Source: Moniliophthora roreri
Taxonomy: Eukaryota; Basidiomycota; Agaricomycetes; Agaricales; Marasmiaceae
DNA length: 64,000 nucleotides
Assembly: GCA_001466705.2 (NCBI GenBank)
Contig: LATX02000202.1
Location: 1-64,000, forward strand
Direction of reading: 5' to 3'
This document shows, one piece after another, positions 54,298 through 64,000 of this stretch. The position numbers were made by a program, and so were the translations under genes. Within the stretch, counting starts at the first letter, position 1. Each line of letters starts with the position of its first letter. The notes below the pieces were generated by a model. It was not told the origin of the DNA. It worked only from the letters and a program-made list of their open reading frames with translations, and searched no databases.

Positions 54298-57200
54298 ACA
54301 ACAAGACAAAGAACAAGGAACCACGCCCAGCCTGACACCAAAATTGTCCGAAGTCCGTCATTCTATCCTCCCTGCTAGCTTTTTGAGAAGCCGCAAGTCA
54401 TTGAATTCAAGGGACAGTTGACGGGAGGAATTGAAAGTTTGAAACCATGACGCGTTAGACATCGTATTTGGTTTTGTTTGCTTCTCGGGCAGTGCAAGTT
54501 GCACGTGTCCCACGTGGAGCCGAACATCTTCCTTTCCTCACTCCCTTTCAAGGCTAGCTCTTGGGATCTCCTTCAGCATTCCTTCGTTGAGGGAATAAAC
54601 TCTAAGGTGAGAATAATATGATCTCAGAGCCCGGAAAACGTCACCCTCAAGTCTGAACCCCTCACGCTACCAGAAAATCTCAGTCCAGGTTAGCTTCGAA
54701 TCATTGATCAAGAATCACCGTTCCTTGACAGCGAGTTTGACATTCAGCGAAGATAGATAGGTATGCTGGAGTCCCATATGAGAGCCCCGTACCAGAAGAT
54801 TGGTTTTCATGACTTATGAATTTCTTCCAACGGACCCCAGAATGAAGAAATCACCTCGAACGAAGGAAGAAGCACCTTATTGACGCAAGGCACATGGATG
54901 ACAATGATGAATCCGGAAACATCAAAGACCGAGCTATACCGGGTACACAGAAAGAACCCTTGCCGTCCTTTAGGTGAGTAGGAAGTTGAAATTGTCTTCC
55001 CGTATCGTCGGGCCTCGCATCCCATATTTGTTTATCAAGCTTTCGAGAAGAGAGGAAGTGGTAAGGGGCGATTTACTGTGGAAAAAAGTGATTCATGACT
55101 CATTTGAGTTTCGATATTTAGTTGGAACTTCTCAGCTATGCCAATCACCGAGCTGTATCACATCTAGCGTTCCGCCACAGGAATGAAGGGTACTTACTCA
55201 GCTTTATTCCCTCAGCTGTTAATTCCTGGATTTAGCGGTCCCGGTGCCCGAGTGTCGAGGGCAACATTCCAAAATGGGAATGGCGTCGGGATATACAAAG
55301 TGCTAAAGCCTAGCGGGCGGTTCTAATTCTGTTTGTAACCTCAAAGATAGAAGCGCCGCTACTCGTGAGCAATGGCCCCTGGTGTCTCGTTTCTTATTAT
55401 CTTCACCATCGTGAACAGGAAAACCTCCCGCGTCGTTGGGGCTATATTACCGTTTCGGATGGGTGAACTTTGAATAAGGTTCATAGGCAACGAAGAACAG
55501 GCAAGTGGTACTTGTATTATGACGAGGAAGTAGCTAATTTATGAAATATCAAAACTCGGATTCCAGACTCAAAGTCATGCATTATCACATCTCAAACTTG
55601 AATGGCACCGAGGTTGCGCGACGGCATGGCTCCTTCGCCCCGCTGTGTAAATCACTGAGCCTCATTAGTCACAGAATGAACGGTGAGGTGTAGTCGGACC
55701 CTCTCTTCAACCACGGCTTCATTCACCGAGAACGAAGTGAGTAGATATCCTTCTGTATTATATGAATACTCGTTTTCCTTTACTTCATAACGCAACGCCG
55801 GGAGCTCTCTTGGTTATCGCAGATGCCACATACCGTTGCCTACTGGCTGCAAGTCTACTTTGTTCACTCACGCTTACCCTGACGTCGCGCCTCGAGGTCA
55901 AACTTAATTCAGGCATCCTTGTTACACGATCTGTCATGTGAATTTGGTTCTATTCCTCACTACCCTGGAATTTCGCTCATTATTTCTTTTATTTCGAAAT
56001 TATCGTCGAAATTCAGGGCGCCAAGTGAGACGGATGTTCACGATGATGAATTTGGAAATATCAAAGAACGCTTCGTATTCCACATCGTTGGAGCTAGTAT
56101 TCCTAATGTGATTGTCCAACTTTAACAAGGTTCAGATAACTTTCAACTCCGGAGGAAGTAGGAGCTAATTATTACTGTGGGAAGCCTGAGTTTCAGATCC
56201 AACCACTGTCGTACTTCAATTACCGAATTATCGACATCTTCCGTTCAGCTGTAATCTGTGATGATCGTTCCTGATATCCGACTTCTGGAATTGTGCGAGG
56301 TACAAACTTTCCTCGTTGAATAATAACCCTTGACTTACCGTACACAGGTCTCGAGATTTACCGTGTAGCGGGGCCGCGTCTGCCTTTGAAGTGGTTATTG
56401 ATTACGGTGGAAAGGCTCGATTATGACTCGGTGGTTCTGCTTCCAGGTCGTATGTCAATCACCGTCGCCACTCCAAGGTGAGCAATCACCGATCGGAAAC
56501 TCGTAAATCATTCATATCGTTGCCTGTGGGGATAAGGGTATTGATGTCCGACTTTTCTCCATGTATAGGGAGGAGCGTCTGATACACATATCAAGGTGCG
56601 GTTTTTAAATAAACCGGTTAAGTCGACTCATATTTTCTGTTTAGCAAAAGCTTCACATTCATCTGCTACTTGTTTGCTATATACCTTGACTTGGAAATTA
56701 AAATGCACCTCTTTCTGCGATGTCAACGGTTTGCTTCCATTCCATGACCCGTGTTTTTGGGTACCATATGCCACATTGGTCGGATTAACTTTCGAGGACA
56801 CATGCTCGGAAACTTGAAATCATATGGCAACCGTTAGTTTGAAGCTAGGCAAGTTCACACGTCGATACGGTCATTTCTCACCGCCATAGGTGCCATAGAG
56901 ATGAAGGCTTTTGACCTTATTCTTGGAGAAGTACCTTCCTTAACTCTGCAGTCCGTTGGCATAATACAGCCCAATTTAAGCGCCGGCGCCCAGGCACCGA
57001 ACACAGCAATATCGTCATGTGCGATTGATTGCACACGTGCAAGTTCCCATGCGTTCCTTTCCTTCCTTTCAGCATTGCCTACTCCGTTTCGACGTGTTCT
57101 TCATGAGGCCTCAAGCCGAGTACCGTCCCTTCAGCATTCTAAGATGGCATTCAATGCATCTCTTTCCGCCTATATAATCAACATCCGATGAAACAGGTGG

Positions 57201-58600
57201 CTAGTTCGGGGATAAAGAGTAGCAGAGAGGTGCGCTGGCCTAGAAAGGTTTTCCAAGTTCATGCTAGCTGACTAGCCGTTGATCAGGTATAGTGAACATC
57301 ACTAGTCATATAAGAATAACTCTCAAGCAAATCGTGAATCTCCCAGTCACCCATAGCTTGCGCAGCCTTTTGCCGCTCTACGATGCTAGTGTTCACGACG
57401 CGTTTGGAGAATGCTCCACATGTCCTATACGCCAGGCCCAGTGATCACTTTCCACGCTACGAATTCAGATCTACACCTCCCAGGGCAGGCCCGCTCTGAT
57501 GTCTTCCTCGCACAAATCACGGCCTCAAACATACTTTGACGCTCCCTGAAACGGCTACTGCACTTGGGATCTAAAGTGCAATCTATTAACATCTGCAACT
57601 CGTCTTCACCATCAAAGCGATCGCAATTCGGAACTCGTGTTCATCGTTAGTGGGAAGCAGGATGCGGATGAGGGGTTGGACAACTCACTTTGCGGACGGA
57701 GTCAGGGACTCGGATAGGCTTATACGATAACCTAACATCATTGCTATGACCACCTTCCCTCGTCAATCTCGCTCGCTTAGAAGGGACCTCTCGCCCGGTA
57801 TCTTTTCCTCAGTCTGCTTACGTCACCGTCTTCGGATGTGACATGGCATTCACTGCTCTTCTTTGGTAAATTAGATAGCTCCGACGAACGTTCAAAACGT
57901 ACAAGGGATACCGCATTGAGCTCTATCCCAAGCCTTGTCGCAGAGAGTGGGCAAGAAGTCCAGTTTGGGGGCGGAGTTGGTTCGGATAGGTTGGTGGTGC
58001 AACAGGCTCTGGGAATAGAGGTGGCTCAGAGAAGATTAAGATAGGTGCTGGTTCCGTAGGGTATAAACCGGATGTGATACCACTGGGTCAACCTTTAGGA
58101 ACTCAATGTGTATCAGCTTTGTGGTAAAAGGGTGAGTAAAGTTCAATTGCCTTTTTGACAAAGAGCTCACGTCCGGTTGAAAGGATGGTGCCTTTTGACC
58201 CCGGTGTATACATATTTATCGCTGTACCTCCCGAATCCGCTTCCCAACGGGTATTGAAGCCCTATATACTGGTTTATTTCCCGGATGCACAATTTATCTC
58301 GTCTCGAAATCATATGGGAACCCGTGAGCGCATCATGGTCGAACGTCATCACGCCGCTACCCTTTTCAATCGGCCTTCTCTCTCACCAGGGCGCCACACT
58401 GAAACCCGACGGGTATGGCTATAATGCCTCTTTTACTGGGATATTTGATGCGAAGACCCCATCTGTCGAGATGAACTACAAGAAGTGCCGAGGGTCTCCG
58501 AATACTAATCAAGGGACAGGAACCTCATTTGTTCTACCACAGTTCTCGGCCAAGCCTGACTATATGTCGGACATCTGGATTCCCAAACGATGTGCTCGAG

Positions 58601-59229
58601 ATTAGTTCTGGCCTCGTACGGATCGGGCGGCGGGTCAAAGTTCTCCTGTCAGTATATGATTGTTGCAAATACTACGCCGAGTACTAATGGAAACGACTTA
58701 ACACCGCGGCGGTCATACCGTTTCTAAACAGATCCGTTGAAAACTTGATCCCTCGAGATCAACAAAGCCAAAAATCTCCCAGTATCGATTCAAGTCGCCT
58801 GCAGATGCTATTTGTTCACTGATTATAGAATATAGAGAATATTCTCTCTAGGTATCACACGTTCAAACTATGGTCAACATCTTACGAGTTATCCGTGGAG
58901 GGATGGTCTTTCATCTATGTATTATGCGCTAGCTGACCACTTGTCGTTTCATGTAGTAACAGACGGACATGTATACCAGCATCATTTCTTCGTGTTCTGG
59001 GCTATGAACAGCCCGCCCTGTACATGTCGGGATGAAGCACATATCCCCAGGGCTGAAAATGAACGGTGGTCTCGAACCCGACATGGACCAAGAACGAGTC
59101 TATTGGTGTCAATACCTGTCAAAGCTACATAGGATGGACAGGTTTGTTTATAAAGGAGATACCAGAGCACGGTGAAAAGTATACTTCCTCTGCTCAAACT
59201 TGCCTTGAGTACTTTGTTTCGCATTCATT
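58601..59229 (+). promoter_or_regulatory. Upstream region of the laccase gene
   Basis: TATAAA at 59149-59154 lies about 80 bp before the start codon. The 14-bp palindrome AGAGAATATTCTCT (58834-58847) contains GAA/TTC units as in heat-shock elements, but only one pair, so this is a weak hint. Confidence 0.5.
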
Positions 59230-61361
59230 ATGCGCCGTTTCCTGTTCATCCCCGCTCTCTGTTCACTTGCTCGCGCCGTCGAGGTCATTCCACGTGTTGG
59301 GGATCTTCACGTCGTCAACAAGCAAATTTCTCCAGACGGTTTCCAGAGAGAGTAGGTCTCAATGCCGTCATCTAGGTTATGTTCAGAAGCTGAGCATCAT
59401 TGACTTTCTAGTGCTGTACTCGCTGGAGGGTCAAGTGGTACCGCTACTTTCCCGGGACCAGTCATCAAGGCGACGAAGGTTTGTCTACCGTATTTCTGAA
59501 TCTCTGGCCATAAGATTCATCTCGACTTGCCTACCAGGGCAACAGATTCGAACTTAATGTAATCGATGAACTAACTGATCCAACGATGGACAGAAGCACG
59601 TCAATGGTGTGCTCCTTTTTGTACTCTCCACATCTACCAACTGATTCCCGATTGTGTAGCATTGGCACGGTATTTTCCAGCATGGAACAAATTGGGCCGA
59701 TGGTGCTGCTTCTGTAACTCAATGCCCAATCATTCCTGGCAATTCCTTCCAATATCGTTTCTCTGTCCCCGATCAAGCTGGTACATTCTGGTATCACTCT
59801 CACGTCCGGGCTCAGTATTGTGATGGATTGAGAGGACCACTAGTCATATATGATCCTCAGGATCCGCATAGATATCTGTACGATGTTGATGATGGTGAGG
59901 TTTTGCCCGCCTCACCTTTTTCGCGTGCTACCTCTGAACAAACTACTTAGAGAACACCATTATCACTCTCGCAGACTGGTATCATTCAACTGGCCCTGCC
60001 CTCATAGCTATCAAAGGACCAATCACTGCCGATTCGACATTGATCAATGGTCTGGGCCGCTGGCCTCAGGGAAACGTAAGCCTCCCATCTCCTTTCCCTT
60101 TCTGCGACTTTGACGCCCTTACTTAAGCTCACATCTCCACTCGCTGTGGTCAATGTCGTCAAAGGCAAACGCTACCGCATCCGTCTCATCTCCATGTCCT
60201 GCGATCCCGACTACACATTCTCCATAGATGGGCACAACATGACAATCATCGAAGCAGACGGAGTCAACGTTAAGCCTTATACCGTTAACAAGTTCAACAT
60301 TCTCGCCGGGCAGCGTTACTCTTTCGTCTTGAATGCCAATCAGCCAGTTGGGAACTACTGGATTCGTGCACTACCTGGTAGTGGTCCTCAAGGCTTCGAG
60401 AACGGGATCAATTCTGCAATATTGCGGTATAAGGGAGCGAAGGAAGTTGATCCTAATACGACGGAAGCTACCAGCATCGTGACGTTTCGCGAGACGGATT
60501 TGCATTTCCTTTCACCCAACGGTCGATCTGCGGTCCCAGGACGTCCATACCCAGGCGGAGCTGACCTTGTGCTAAATCTTACCTTGGGCTTTGCTCCTCC
60601 GGCAACATTCATGATCAACCAAGTCCCATTCACAGCCCCAGATGTTCCAGTTCTCCTGCAGATTCTTAGCGGGGCACAAGCGGCGCAGGATTTGTTACCA
60701 GGGGGCAGCGTTTACGACCTCCCGAAGAACAAGGTTATTGAGATCAATCTCTTCAATAACAACACTGTCGGTGACCCCCATCCGATGCATTTGCACGGTG
60801 TAAATCCCATTTACCAATTCAAGAAGAATGTTTCTGACGACCAATTGCAGCATACGTTCGATGTGATCAAGAGTGCTGACAGCCCGGTATACAATTTCAA
60901 TGATCCCGTAAGTCGCGGTCTTCCTACTTCTCCACTAAGTCTCTGTCTGAACTTTGATCGCAAGGTCCGACGTGATACTGTGGGCGTCGGAGGTAACAAC
61001 TTGACTGCGATCCGGTTCGTCACTGATAATCCGGGACCGTGGATGCTGCACTGGTATGTACTCGGTTTGCCTGTTTGATCATGCGAGCTCTAAGTCGCTA
61101 TCCACAGCCATATTGATGTCCATCTCGTCAAGTAAGTACTAGCATTGCGTTATATATAGCCCAGACTGACCAGATTTGAACAGTGGATTAGCCGTAGTCC
61201 TCGCAGAAGACATTGGTGACACCAAAGCTGCGAATCCTGTTACTCGTGGGTGTTCCTGTGCTCATATACTCGCGTATGTCTGATGGGCTAGCACTTATAC
61301 AGCTGACTGGTCAAAGCTCTGTCCTATCTGGGATAATGCATCTCCTGACCTTCGCAACTGA
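59230..61361 (+). CDS. Laccase (secreted multicopper oxidase)
   Basis: Eleven exons join in frame: 59230-59351, 59412-59478, 59538-59606, 59660-59894, 59951-60075, 60128-60799, 60851-60907, 60965-61053, 61108-61131, 61184-61245 and 61303-61361. The 526 residues match normal laccase length. A signal peptide ([15 protein letters not shown]) precedes the three cupredoxin domains. Copper-binding regions: L1 [15 protein letters not shown] (His 87, 89), L2 [16 protein letters not shown] (His 132, 134), L3 HPMHLHGH and L4 HCHIDVHLVNGLAVV (Cys 479). All ten His and the Cys are present. The residue ten after the Cys is Leu, which affects redox potential. L4 departs from the usual HIDWHLEAGL. It oxidises phenols with O2, serving in lignin or pigment chemistry or detoxification; which one is not shown. 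Gene intact, with a TATA box upstream. Confidence 0.95.
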
Positions 61362-62006
61362 TAGAGTTTACTGACAAATATAATTTAATATTTAACTGAT
61401 TTCACCATACTCTTTAATCGTATCCTACATTATTCATTCTCATTAGCCATCCAATCGCGTTTGAAGCAGCTTGATATATTATTTTACCTCAGACTTTTCA
61501 TTCTGTTTGTACATATGTTGGAATAAACCGAAGTGCTCCATTGATATAAGTAGTAGAGTGATCGATCCGTAGAGGTCACGGAATTTGCTGTTAGAGGAAA
61601 CATGAATTCTTTCAATAGCTCACCAGTCGCAATGCCCAACCAGGTACTGTAATGCAGTGTGTTGGTTCCACCCATCGGCCGAGGCCTGAACAAGATAAGA
61701 CGAGTCTAGATAACCCTTAGGTCACCCGTCGACCGTCCAAACACACATAATTCACTGCCACACGTTTCATTCCATTGCATACATCAGTGCAATAGTCATC
61801 ACAATAGCAGTTCGAATCGACATCAATCATCGAGTCATTCTGCCAGAAATGAGATAAGTGCACTGACATAAAGTGCATATTTGGTAAATGAAAGGCACCG
61901 TTTACCTGGAATCGGCTCTAGGCGCCCTCCTTTCATGCACCTCCGACTTTGTACCAAGCCTAGATATATAGTGATCTTAAGAAGTAACATTTAACATCAT
62001 GAGTAG
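61362..62006. other. 3' flank of laccase; upstream of tRNA
   Basis: AT-rich just after the stop (61365-61500), fitting a 3' UTR. No gene seen. Confidence 0.4.
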
Positions 62007-62112
62007 GCTGGGATGGCCGAGTCGTTAAGGCGAGTGATTTGAATCGCTGGAAAAGGAATGATTCAGCATCACTTGGTGTTTCACCGCGTAGGTTCAAATC
62101 CTGCTCCCAGCG
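62007..62112 (+). tRNA. tRNA-Ser(UGA) with a 24-nt intron
   Basis: The acceptor 5' strand GCTGGGA pairs with TCCCAGC near the 3' end (discriminator G at 62112). The D arm is TGGCCGAGTCGTTAAGG. The anticodon stem AGTGA (62033-62037) pairs with TCACT (62069-62073). The anticodon TGA is at 62040-62042. A long variable arm (TTGGTGTTTCACCGC) marks the serine type. The T loop GGTTCAAATCC follows. The intron is 62044-62067, one base after the anticodon, the standard place. TTTT at 62132-62135 could end Pol III transcription. It decodes UCA (and UCG by wobble is unlikely). Confidence 0.93.
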
Positions 62113-62423
62113 TTGTGTTTGGCATGTTCTATTTTATCCGACCTATTCCCCAGTGCTTTAGGACTTGATATTTTGAGATTTCCGTGGATTGCTGCCAGTC
62201 CAGCATGGGGGGCCATCGGAGAACGGGTTGTTGACGTACCTTGGAGATGTGACAATCTGTTGGAGGACTCGTTGACCCATCTCGTATTCGGAGCAGCTGA
62301 GCGTGGGAGCGTTTGTGTCAGCTCGTTAGCGCTCGACCGCTTCTTGCTCCTGACTCCCATTTTCAAGTGAGTCCTGGCATTTATTTGGGGGTCCAGCCGT
62401 TTTCTGATAATTTGGATTAGTAA
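62113..62423. other. No supportable gene
   Basis: Frames on both strands overlap; none is recognised. Confidence 0.35.
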
Positions 62424-62645
62424 TTAGTGATGCACGGTCTTTTTCTCGCCATCATAGATCCGCAGAACACGTATCTCCACTGCGAGCTTCACGAGTTCCC
62501 GTGTTTGCCTCTTTTCGGCCTTCTCTGGGGCGTAGAAAATGCCGGTGGCGATTTCAGGGGCTAAAGTGGTCAAATCAAACCCATTCTTCTGGCCTAAGTC
62601 AATATTATCCAAATTCTGAAGGAAATCCTCGTTCTTAGTGTTCAC
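62424..62645 (-). CDS. Hypothetical protein, probable last exon
   Basis: A 73-codon frame ending YDGEKKTVHH and a stop. It is charged and helix-rich (LDNIDLGQKNGFDLTTLAPE, KRQTRELVKLAVEIRVLRIY) and looks coding-like. Upstream on the same strand an acceptor (ACTTATAG near 62948) may start an earlier exon with RRAIR and MKSLWCTNG-like phrases, but the frame linking them is unresolved. No family recognised. Confidence 0.3.
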   Translation of the reverse strand: MNTKNEDFLQNLDNIDLGQKNGFDLTTLAPEIATGIFYAPEKAEKRQTRELVKLAVEIRVLRIYDGEKKTVHH

Positions 62646-63019
62646 GTCCTTAGCAACAGTACATGAAGATCAAAGTATAAAGAACCTCCTACCCGTCTAA
62701 CGTTGTGTCCTTGACTGATCATGTTTGTAGTGGACTCATGCGCCTCTTTAACTCAACGCTGAAGAAGTCTAGAACAGGTACGTCGGAAGGCACGCTTCCC
62801 CGCAGAGACCAGGATCATTGGTATTCATACTCTTCAGCGTTCTCCGCCGATTTCTTCTTCCCATTCGTGCACCACAAGCTTTTCATCAGTTCTGGGCTAG
62901 CGTCACGCCTGATTGCTCTCCGTAACTGCGCTATATGGAAGACTATAAGTTAGAGAGTCAAAAGATACGATGTCGCCCAACACACCTCTATTTTCCTTCC
63001 TAACAGCGTCATCCCTGCC

Positions 63020-64000
63020 ATGGTTGACATTATATCCAAGACAGTCATTTCGTCGGACGGAGGCTCAATATATGCAGAGGCAACAGGAGATCCAACAAAG
63101 CCAGCGCTCATCCTGATTCCAGGATATACTTGTCTATGAGAAACAGTTTGAGGATGAAGGGTTGCGGAGGGAGCTTTATCTCGTGCGTATTCTATTCTTA
63201 GCTTCTGAGATCACTCATGCTTTCCCTCTTGATATCAGATAAGGTACGATCCCCGTGGACACGGACAGAGTGTGATGCCGGAAGCCATGGAGGGACACAG
63301 TTCAAAGCTGTATGCTGATGATTTCGCCTGCGTTTGCAAGGCTTTCAACGTAGTGCGACCTGTGGTTGGAGGATGGTGAGTCTAGTGTAGTCCTGATCTG
63401 ATGATAGTAAACATGTAACCTTTCTCGTCTTGGCAGGAGTTTGGCAGGTACGAGGAAAATCATTGTACGATTGTTCGAGAAACCGGTGGTAATGGCGAAT
63501 TCGTATACTTTCAGGAGCGATCATCACCGACATCTGTACGCACCTTGGTTCGGAGGCCATTTCAGGTGCTATCTTCATAGCCGCCTTACCCTACCTAGGT
63601 CCTATTTTGGGGAAGATTGTTCACCCTGCCATTCTGGCCCATGTCCCTGGCATTCAGTCTAAAGATGACGTTGCCGCCCATAAAGCAGTGATGCTCAAAT
63701 TTGGTGAATCGTTATTTATCGACCCTAAGAAGATTCCGATACAGACGCTATTTGCGTGGCTAGGTGCAACCATGCTCCAGCCGCCTGTAGTCAGCCGTCT
63801 GGTGCTTGAGCGACCACAAGACCCTGGGAAGTTGTTTGAGGCTGGAGAGAAGGGATTGAAGGTTCTTTTCATCCACGGGAACCAGGACGCACACCGAATC
63901 GGTGGAATGGCGGTCGTTGATGAGTTACGCGAATATTTCCGGGAATGTGATGTTGTCAGTTTCGAGAATGCAGGGGATGCATTCTTTTATGAGAAACCAC
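63020..64000 (+). pseudogene. Alpha/beta-hydrolase, frameshifted, continues past the window
   Basis: ATG at 63020 begins MVDIISKTVISSDGG and reaches ALILIPGYT (oxyanion strand), then the frame hits TGA at 63137-63139. A shifted frame continues YEKQFEDEGLRRELYL up to the donor after 63182, so a small deletion lies near 63131-63136. Later exons are in frame: 63239-63375 (IRYDPRGHGQSVMPEA), 63437-63447, and 63515 onward. The nucleophile elbow, split by an intron, reads GWSLAG, where the family usually has GWSLGG. The acid is seen in HGNQDA. At the place of the catalytic His (usually AGHAxF) the sequence reads AGDAFF, so the His is lost. Both changes suggest an inactive copy. The family includes epoxide hydrolases and peroxidase-like esterases. 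The C-terminus is outside the window. Confidence 0.65.

Larger units (their letters stand above)
47343..58600. other. About 11 kb gene-poor region
   Basis: Frames are short, overlap on both strands and lack splice-supported products. One phrase near 49933-50040 (TTQVSVFPVLESPKEFLEDW before GTACG) looks like a lone exon of an old gene. CpG is not depleted here, unlike 8.9-21.1 kb, so decay has been by another route or the region is unique spacer. Degenerate repeats occur near 54.0-54.3 kb. Confidence 0.4.

Overview
This is nuclear DNA from a mushroom-forming basidiomycete (Agaricomycetes-like). The evidence is many short spliceosomal introns (about 45-65 nt, GTRNGT...YAG), a multi-intron secreted laccase, a BUB3 checkpoint gene, an SR-protein kinase, an HMG-box regulator, a nicotinate/allantoate-type MFS permease, a DUF6699 protein and an intron-bearing tRNA-Ser(UGA). 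I could not identify the species. No bacterial, CRISPR or phage features are visible. Gene models were spliced by eye; for the complete genes the exon lengths sum to a multiple of three.

Layout. 1-6.3 kb holds fragmentary or uncertain sequence, a small inverted-repeat element and a sulfotransferase-like gene cut off by a gap. 6.4-8.4 kb has two adjacent copies of a coiled-coil gene on the minus strand, both broken by stops. About 8.9-21.1 kb is a repeat block strongly depleted in CpG (1,890 bp in a row without one CpG). It carries a CSC1/OSCA-like channel pseudogene, an F-box/LRR pseudogene and other decayed ORFs. 21.6-23.7 kb has a laccase relic, a 5'-truncated SDR gene and a short membrane-protein gene. 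26.7-27.7 kb encodes a small secreted cysteine-containing protein. 29.7-46.1 kb is the healthy gene-bearing part: SRPK kinase, DUF6699 protein, MFS permease divergent from BUB3, an uncharacterised gene and an HMG-box factor. 46.1-59.2 kb is gene-poor. 59.2-64 kb has an intact laccase, tRNA-Ser and a damaged alpha/beta hydrolase running off the end.

Five single-N characters (1257, 2705, 6280, 12577, 14764) mark contig joins. At three of them the sequence on the left is repeated on the right (about 0.89, 1.40 and 1.70 kb). The apparent tandem repeats, including three F-box copies, are therefore best read as unmerged contig overlaps, and the real locus is probably about 4 kb shorter.

The genes do not form one pathway. 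The housekeeping set (kinase, BUB3, HMG factor, tRNA) sits beside accessory families common in mushrooms. I found no convincing new multi-gene system. The most notable signals are the CpG-free decayed block with transition-type nonsense changes, the channel-gene fragment between matching inverted motifs, the repeat-bearing secreted protein, and the unusual active-site residues of the laccase and hydrolase.
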